This document shows, in pieces, positions 7,015-10,909 of a DNA stretch of 10,909 nt. The number at the start of each line of letters is the position of its first letter. Positions within the stretch are counted from its first letter, which is position 1. A program made the position numbers and the translations under genes. The notes below the pieces were generated by a model. The model ran no database searches. It was not told the origin of the DNA and saw nothing but the letters and a program-made list of their open reading frames with translations. Source of the DNA: Planctomycetota bacterium (lineage in GTDB: Bacteria > Planctomycetota > Planctomycetia > Pirellulales > Thermoguttaceae); the NCBI GenBank assembly GCA_021784975.1, contig JAJYGU010000429.1, positions 1-10,909 on the forward strand. The letters run 5' to 3'.

Positions 7015-9195
7015 ATGCCCAATCCAATCCGTCTGATCCTGGCCCTGCACAATCATCAACCCGTCGGCAATTTCGATTACGTTTTTCAACAGGCATTCGA
7101 GGACAGTTACCGCCCTTTCCTGGAGGTTTTCGGCCGCTACGAGTCCTTGAAGATCTCGCTGCACACGAGCGGATCGCTAATGGAGTGGCTCGATAGCCGG
7201 CATCCGGAGTATGTCGATCGGCTGGCGCAACTGGTGGAGGCGCGGCGCGTCGAAATCTTAGGCGGCGCGTATTTCGAGCCCATTCTAGCAATGATTCCAG
7301 CCCGCGACCGCATCGGGCAAATTCGCGCCTACACTCGCTGGCTGCAAAACCGGCTCGGAGCCACCATTCGCGGCTTCTGGGTACCGGAACGGGTGTGGGA
7401 GCCGTCGTTTGCCCGCGACCTGGTCGACGCCGGCCTCGAATACACCGTGCTCGACGATTTCCACTTCAAGTGCGCCGGAATGACCGAATCGCAGTTGACC
7501 GGCCACCTGTTGACCGAGGACGAAGGCCGGCTCTTGTCGGTGTTTCCGGGCAGTGAGCGGCTGCGGTATGTGATTCCCTTCGCCGCACCGCAGGCCACCA
7601 TCGAGTACCTGGCCAAGCTGTCCGAGGAACACCCCGGGGCGATTGCCGTCTTTGGCGACGACGGCGAAAAGTTCGGCACCTGGCCCGAAACCAAGAAGCA
7701 CGTCTACGACAACGGTTGGCTGGTGCAGTTCTTCGACGCCCTGGTGCAAAATCAGCAGTGGATTCAGGTGACTACTCTGGCCGAGGCGTTCGACAACGTG
7801 CCCCCGGTAGGCAAAATCTATCTGCCCGACTGTAGCTACCGCGAGATGACCGAATGGTCGCTGCCGGCCGAGCAACTTGCTCAGTACGAGCAGCTTGCGC
7901 ACCAGATGCAGGATGACCCCCGCTGGCCGGTCTTGCGGCGATTTGTCCGCGGCGGCTTCTGGCGGAACTTCAAAGTCAAGTATCCCGAGTCCGACGAGAT
8001 GTACTCGCGGATGATGATGGTCAGCCGCCGCCTTCAGGAGGCCTTCGAGGCGGCCGCCGCCGGCGAGAAGATCGACGATGCGTTGCTCGAACAAGCCCGC
8101 GGCGAGCTGTATCGCGGTCAGTGCAACTGCGGCTACTGGCACGGCGCCTTTGGCGGCATCTACCTGCCACATCTCCGCAACGCCATTTACCAGCACCTGA
8201 TCAACGCCGATAACCTGCTCGACAAGGCGGTCGGCCGGCCGGAGAACTGGATCGAGGCCACCGCCGACGACTTCAATTTCGACGCCCGGCAGGAAGTCCG
8301 CCTCTGCAACGACAAGCTCATGGCCCTGGTAGCCCCCAGCCGCGGCGGGCAATTGTTGGAGTTGGACGTCCGCCACCCTGCGCACAACCTGTTGGCGACC
8401 CTCACCCGCCGGCCCGAGGCCTACCACCGCAAAATTCTGGCCCACGCCGACCAGCACGCTGGCGACGTGGCCAGCATTCACGACCGGGTGGTGTTCAAGC
8501 AGCCTGACTTGGACCAGCGGCTGCAATACGACGACCATCCGCGCAAGAGCCTGCTGGACCTGTTCTACGACGGCGAGGCCACGCTCCAGGCGGTGGCCGC
8601 CGGGCAGGCGCCGCAGCGCGGCGACTTCCTCGGGAGCGAGTATGAAGCCCGCATCCGCCGCAACCCCGAGCGCATCCAGGTGCAATTGATGCGCGAAGGC
8701 CGGGCCGGCGACGTGCCCTTGCGGATCACCAAGGGACTGACGCTCGATGCCGGCAGCTCAGCCCTGCAAGTCGCCTACCTGCTGGAAAATCTGCCGCAAG
8801 GCCGGCCGCTCCACTTCGCGGTGGAGTTCAATTTCGCCGGCCTGCCGGCCAATGCCGAAGGGCGGAACTTCTTGGACATCGACGGCAAACCGCTCGGCCA
8901 ACTCGGCGAGAAGCTCGACTTGGCCAACGTGTTTGGCCTGGGACTGTGCGACCAGTGGCTGGGAATCGAGGTGGGGCTGAAGATGTCGCGGCCTACCGGC
9001 TTTTGGACCTTCCCGATCGAGGCCGTCAGCCAGTCGGAGGGAGGCTTCGAGCTGGTGCACCAGTCGGTGGTGGTGATGCCCCACTGGTTCGTCGAGGCCG
9101 ATAGCGAAGGCCGTTGGAGCGTCACCATGCAGTTGTTGCTGGACACCAGCCGGGCCGAAAATCACCAGCCAGAGGCGGTCACGCTGGCCACTTAG
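7015..9195 (+). CDS. GH57 4-alpha-glucanotransferase / alpha-amylase (TLGT/AmyA type)
   Basis: A 726-residue cytoplasmic GH57 enzyme of a different subgroup from the one at 3383. Motif 1 is LALHNHQPVGNFDYVF, close to the N-terminus of Thermococcus litoralis 4-alpha-glucanotransferase. Motif 2, VEILGGAYFEPILAMIP, lies around residues 81-98. GFWVPERVWEP gives the likely nucleophile E125, and FGDDGEKFGTWP gives the acid/base at D215/D216. The catalytic domain ends near residue 310. It is followed by regions typical of DUF1925 (about 315-400) and the beta-rich DUF1926 domain (about 410-700). At 726 residues it is somewhat longer than the ~660 of the archaeal enzymes. It would shorten, lengthen or rearrange alpha-1,4-glucan chains. 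Hydrolase versus transferase activity cannot be distinguished here. A 37-bp stretch of this gene (8837-8873) recurs in non-coding DNA at 10364. Confidence 0.93.
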   Translation: MPNPIRLILALHNHQPVGNFDYVFQQAFEDSYRPFLEVFGRYESLKISLHTSGSLMEWLDSRHPEYVDRLAQLVEARRVEILGGAYFEPILAMIPARDRIGQIRAYTRWLQNRLGATIRGFWVPERVWEPSFARDLVDAGLEYTVLDDFHFKCAGMTESQLTGHLLTEDEGRLLSVFPGSERLRYVIPFAAPQATIEYLAKLSEEHPGAIAVFGDDGEKFGTWPETKKHVYDNGWLVQFFDALVQNQQWIQVTTLAEAFDNVPPVGKIYLPDCSYREMTEWSLPAEQLAQYEQLAHQMQDDPRWPVLRRFVRGGFWRNFKVKYPESDEMYSRMMMVSRRLQEAFEAAAAGEKIDDALLEQARGELYRGQCNCGYWHGAFGGIYLPHLRNAIYQHLINADNLLDKAVGRPENWIEATADDFNFDARQEVRLCNDKLMALVAPSRGGQLLELDVRHPAHNLLATLTRRPEAYHRKILAHADQHAGDVASIHDRVVFKQPDLDQRLQYDDHPRKSLLDLFYDGEATLQAVAAGQAPQRGDFLGSEYEARIRRNPERIQVQLMREGRAGDVPLRITKGLTLDAGSSALQVAYLLENLPQGRPLHFAVEFNFAGLPANAEGRNFLDIDGKPLGQLGEKLDLANVFGLGLCDQWLGIEVGLKMSRPTGFWTFPIEAVSQSEGGFELVHQSVVVMPHWFVEADSEGRWSVTMQLLLDTSRAENHQPEAVTLAT

Positions 9196-9241
9196 GACTG
9201 AGACCACAACCCATCCGGAAACGCCAAATCTTGGTCCCAAC

Positions 9242-9424
9242 ATGAAGCGTATATTGCTCTTGAATGCGATGATGGTTGTGTTCTTCTTCGCCGCTTGGTG
9301 CGTTCTGGACTATTTCACCGTGAAATCCCCAGGGTATCCCCAGAACTGCCATGACGGGGACTGGACGCTAAATTTCATCCCCCTGGTGACTGTACTGGTG
9401 GAATCGAAACGGGGACGCAGCTAG
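9242..9424 (+). CDS. Possible small membrane protein, unknown function
   Basis: A 60-residue frame starting MKRILLLNAMMVVFFFAAW: a basic start followed by one hydrophobic segment (residues about 4-25) that could be a membrane span or signal anchor, then a polar part with PGYPQNCHDGDW. It follows the second GH57 stop by 46 nt on the same strand. No Shine-Dalgarno sequence is visible. The last residues (ESKRGRS) come from the stretch GAAACGGGGACGCAGCTAG, which looks like repeat DNA next to the transposase fragment, so the gene may be truncated at its 3' end. I do not recognise the family, and it may not be a real gene. Confidence 0.4.
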   Translation: MKRILLLNAMMVVFFFAAWCVLDYFTVKSPGYPQNCHDGDWTLNFIPLVTVLVESKRGRS

Positions 9425-9762
9425 TTTTTGGCTTGCGTCGCTTTCGGTCGACCTTCACCACGCAGCGTGTGCAGCAGCCCCAGCCGCCTGGCTTGCTCTT
9501 CCTGCCACGTCTCCTCGCCGTAAGGACGGTTCCTGGCGATGCACACTTGAATCTTCTCCACCTCCTTTTCCGTCATTGGGTCGTTGACCAGGCCGACCCA
9601 GTTGCGTGGACGCGCCACGGGCCAATCGCGCAAGAGCGCCTTCAGCTTCGGCTCGCCGCGACACCGTGCCCAAAGGCTACCCCAACGCCAGTCCTCCGCG
9701 CGCTTCACCACGCGCACCGTCAACGCATTCCGCTCTCTCTGGCCCTTGGCCTTGTCTGACCC
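9421..9762 (-). pseudogene. RAYT (REP-associated tyrosine transposase, IS200-like) C-terminal fragment
   Basis: On the - strand the frame encodes a typical RAYT C-terminus. It reads ERNAL then KRAEDWRWGSLW, a PVARPRNWVGLVNDPMTE block, RNRPYGEETW, RRLGLLHTLR and a final GRP. In complete RAYTs, ERNAL is preceded by about 100-130 residues holding the HUH motif and catalytic Tyr. Here the frame breaks off about eight residues before it, at an in-frame stop at 9763-9765, and the upstream sequence is 17-bp repeat and the xre promoter. No ATG starts the frame; the first candidate is TTG at 9721-9723. The fragment lacks the catalytic site and cannot move DNA by itself. RAYTs mobilise REP palindromes, which fits the palindromes elsewhere in the window. 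Confidence 0.75.
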
Positions 9763-9776
9763 TTAGCCTTGTCATA
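9743..9776. repeat. Two tandem 17-bp direct repeats overlapping the xre promoter
   Basis: CCCTTGGCCTTGTC (9743-9756) and CCCTTAGCCTTGTC (9760-9773) match at 13 of 14 positions with a 17-bp period. The second copy supplies most of the -35 element (TTGTCA at 9769-9774), and the pair sits where the transposase fragment loses its frame. They could be an operator for the downstream XRE protein or a recombination scar. Confidence 0.6.
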
Positions 9777-9796
9777 TCGCAATGTATTGTTATAAT
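9769..9796 (+). promoter_or_regulatory. Strong sigma70-type promoter upstream of xre gene
   Basis: TTGTCA (9769-9774, 5 of 6 consensus) and a perfect TATAAT (9791-9796) are separated by 16 bp. The local DNA is AT-rich in an otherwise GC-rich window. The start point would be near 9803, leaving about 90 nt before the xre ATG. The -35 lies within the second 17-bp repeat, which suggests repressor control. Confidence 0.65.
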
Positions 9797-9893
9797 GGGA
9801 TTCAGCAAAGGGAACCATCGTGCTGCTGCGCATCCTGAAGTGCTCGAGCCGTGACCTGGATGGTCGACTGATCGAAACGTTTGAGGACATTCC

Positions 9894-10229
9894 ATGGCGA
9901 AAAAGCAGATCCAACGCATCCTTCGCCCAGCGACCGCCGAAGAGCGAAAGCGGCACGCCGCGAATCGGGAGAAGGTGATGGAAGAGTTTCCCCCCGCACC
10001 CGGGGCGAGACGTAAACCGTCGCCGCCCGGTATCCCGGCGGAAATTCGCCGGGCCCGGGAAGCCAAGGGCCTGACGTGGTACGCCCTGGCGAAGTTGGCC
10101 GGCATCCCGAACCCCAACACCGTCCGCGACATCGAATACGGCCGCGACGCTCAATTATCAAACGTGCAAGCGGTGGCGAAGGCATTGGGCTTGCGACTTG
10201 GCTTGTTAGAAGAATCGCACATGGCCTAG
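9894..10229 (+). CDS. XRE-family helix-turn-helix DNA-binding protein
   Basis: A 111-residue protein with a basic, Pro-rich N-terminal region (residues 1-45) and a lambda-Cro/XRE HTH domain at about residues 48-106. The domain shows IRRAREAKGLTWYALAKLAGI, then PNTVRDIEYGR and LSNVQAVAKALGL. The pattern fits a five-helix XRE fold with TVRDIEYG as the recognition-helix end. The ATG at 9894 has a GAGGA Shine-Dalgarno at 9883-9887, 6 nt upstream. The promoter with 17-bp repeats just upstream makes autoregulation plausible. Single XRE proteins of this size are often antitoxins or small repressors, but I see no clear toxin gene on either side. A 52-codon GTG frame (9820-9978) overlaps its start. 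Confidence 0.85.
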   Translation: MAKKQIQRILRPATAEERKRHAANREKVMEEFPPAPGARRKPSPPGIPAEIRRAREAKGLTWYALAKLAGIPNPNTVRDIEYGRDAQLSNVQAVAKALGLRLGLLEESHMA

Positions 10230-10274
10230 CCGGAAGATCCATCGCTACAAGCTGCGGGAGAGGGCGGCCGCCGA

Positions 10275-10300
10275 GGCGCTGCTACATGCGTAACAGCGCC
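10275..10300 (+). terminator. GC-rich hairpin downstream of xre (possible terminator)
   Basis: GGCGCTG (10275-10281) and CAGCGCC (10294-10300) form a perfect 7-bp stem around a 12-nt loop, 46 nt after the xre stop. A self-complementary GGCGGCCGCC lies just upstream (10263-10272). No T-run follows, so termination is uncertain. Confidence 0.35.
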
Positions 10301-10363
10301 GATCCCCGGACGAATCCCGATCCGAAGGCGACCAACAGCACGAGGCTTCCGGCGCGGATCGTC

Positions 10364-10400
10364 CCGGCCTGCCGGCCAACGCCGAAGGGCGGAACTTCTT
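10364..10400. repeat. 37-bp near-identical copy of 8837-8873
   Basis: This stretch matches positions 8837-8873, inside the second GH57 gene, at 36 of 37 bases in the same orientation; the one difference is C at 10380 against T at 8853. It contains GGCC-TGCC-GGCC and a short CGCC-GAAG-GGCG hairpin, and the C/T difference keeps the hairpin as a G-U pair. It is directly followed by the heptad array. Confidence 0.85.
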
Positions 10401-10401
10401 A

Positions 10402-10437
10402 GGATTTCGGATTGCGGAATTCGGATTTCGGACTTGG
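10402..10437. repeat. GGATTTC heptad array (5 imperfect units)
   Basis: Five consecutive 7-bp units GGATTTC, GGATTGC, GGAATTC, GGATTTC, GGACTTG, followed by G, occupy 10402-10436/7. The 7-bp period and GGATT core resemble the GGGATTR heptads at 5590-5670, though the sequence differs. The unit 10416-10422 contains a GAATTC palindrome at its junction. It ends about 80 nt before the candidate promoter of the next gene. Confidence 0.8.
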
Positions 10438-10516
10438 TCGGTCCTTTCCGCGCAATTTGAGACCGTCCTCCCCGGCCGGCGTCTTGGCCAGGCCAGTCGT
10501 CTTGTTGCCTCCGGGC

Positions 10517-10525
10517 TGCTATGAT
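10517..10525 (+). promoter_or_regulatory. Candidate extended -10 promoter for the CNNM-like gene
   Basis: TGCTATGAT (10517-10525) is an extended -10: TG, one base, then TATGAT, 5 of 6 to consensus. I see no good -35 at 16-18 bp. A start near 10532 would give a leader of about 57 nt before the GTG at 10589. Confidence 0.35.
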
Positions 10526-10588
10526 AACGTTCGGGCGGCTTACGGGCCGCGGCGTCACGGTCGGCGCTTGCCAACAAGGGGGGGGTTC

Positions 10589-10909
10589 GTGGAGTTTGTG
10601 GTCGAGCTGATCGCCATGCTGGCGATGGTCTTGTTCAACGGCGTCTTCGCCGGCTACGAAATTGCTTTGGCGTCCATTAGCATCGGAAGGCTCCAGTTGT
10701 TGGTCCGCGAGAACCGGACCGGCGCCAAGGCCGCCCTGCACATGAAGCAGAACATGGAGGGCAGTCTGGCCACCATGCAAGTGGCCATCACCCTGTTGGG
10801 CGCAATTGCGGCGGCCATTGGCGGGGCCGGCGCCCAGGAAAGCATCAAGCCGGTGCTGCGGCAGACATTTGCTTTCTCACCCGCTTTGGCCGCCTTCCTG
10901 GCCATTGCC
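10589..10909 (+). CDS. CNNM/DUF21 domain membrane protein, HlyC/CorC family (3' end outside window)
   Basis: The first 107 residues of a membrane protein, open to the end of the window. The first span (about VELIAMLAMVLFNGVFAGYE) is followed by IALASISIGRLQLLVRENRTGAKAAL, which matches the CNNM/DUF21 pattern of a pore-lining helix and then a charged stretch with RxxLxxL and GAKAAL. Next are a second hydrophobic segment, ATMQVAITLLGAIAAAIGG, and the start of a third. Full proteins carry four spans, two CBS domains and often a CorC_HlyC domain, and are linked to Mg/Co homeostasis; those parts are not visible. GTG at 10589 is chosen because AAGGG (10576-10580) lies 8 nt upstream. The spacer includes a run of eight G (10578-10585). 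A second GTG at 10598 is an alternative. Confidence 0.88.
   Translation, partial: MEFVVELIAMLAMVLFNGVFAGYEIALASISIGRLQLLVRENRTGAKAALHMKQNMEGSLATMQVAITLLGAIAAAIGGAGAQESIKPVLRQTFAFSPALAAFLAIA

Larger units (their letters stand above)
10230..10588. other. Repeat-rich intergenic region
   Basis: About 360 bases between xre and the CNNM-like gene with no gene I can support. It holds, in order, a GC-rich hairpin (10275-10300), a near-copy of a 37-bp piece of the second GH57 gene (10364-10400), a heptad array (10402-10437) and a candidate promoter (10517-10525). Minus-strand open frames across it have no recognisable content. Confidence 0.6.

Noticed and set aside
7285..8685. 466-codon open frame on the - strand opposite the second GH57 gene
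   Set aside because: It lies entirely within a gene with clear GH57 motifs. Long antisense frames are expected from GC-rich codon use, and its translation has no recognisable motif.
10234..10293. Short frame after xre (KIHRYKLRERAAAEALLHA) as a toxin or partner-gene remnant
   Set aside because: It has no start codon of its own and no recognisable family; about 20 residues can arise by chance.
10226..10780. 184-codon - strand frame across the repeat region and the CNNM-like start
   Set aside because: It runs through the heptad array and opposite a gene with a clear CNNM pattern; its translation is repeat-derived.

Overview
The window is GC-rich (roughly 60-65% by eye) and bacterial. Several things point to a planctomycete, perhaps a Pirellulales-type lineage. 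These are the dispersed palindromes and heptad repeats, the remnant of a REP-associated (RAYT-type) transposase, start codons that often lack a Shine-Dalgarno sequence, and the glycogen gene set. This assignment is inference: there is no rRNA or other marker gene, and no search was run.

Layout, left to right, all intact genes on the + strand. (1) 1-1488: the end of an ABC ATPase gene overlaps, by an ATGA junction, a FecCD/BtuC-type permease gene; together they are part of an iron-siderophore, heme or cobalamin importer. (2) 1489-1839: a 350-bp gap with one hairpin and a candidate promoter lying right against the next start codon. (3) 1840-9195: an alpha-glucan (glycogen) block made of glycogen synthase glgA, a GH57 glycosidase (COG1449 type), a GalT-family nucleotidylyltransferase and a second, different GH57 enzyme that resembles 4-alpha-glucanotransferase/AmyA. 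The first three are 55 and 96 nt apart. The fourth follows a 296-nt gap full of repeats and may have its own promoter. (4) 9196-9762: a possible small membrane protein ending in repeat-like DNA, then on the - strand a RAYT fragment that has lost its catalytic N-terminal half. (5) 9743-10229: a 17-bp direct repeat overlapping a strong sigma70-type promoter, then an XRE-family regulator. (6) 10230-10588: a repeat-rich gap holding a GC hairpin, a 37-bp near-copy of part of the second GH57 gene, a GGATTTC heptad array and a candidate extended -10 promoter. (7) 10589-end: the start of a CNNM/DUF21 (HlyC/CorC-type) membrane protein, cut by the window edge.

The glycogen genes make a coherent module. 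GlgA extends alpha-1,4-glucan from ADP-glucose, and the two GH57 enzymes would trim or rearrange the glucan. The GalT-family protein carries a His-Thr-His-Ser-Gln active-site motif, not the usual His-Pro-His, so it could act on ADP-glucose and not in galactose metabolism. No glgC, glgB or glgP is in the window. The most unusual non-coding features are a long palindrome of GGGATTR heptads with G-quadruplex potential on both strands, ending 7 nt before galT, and the 37-bp segment shared between a coding region and a distant non-coding repeat cluster.
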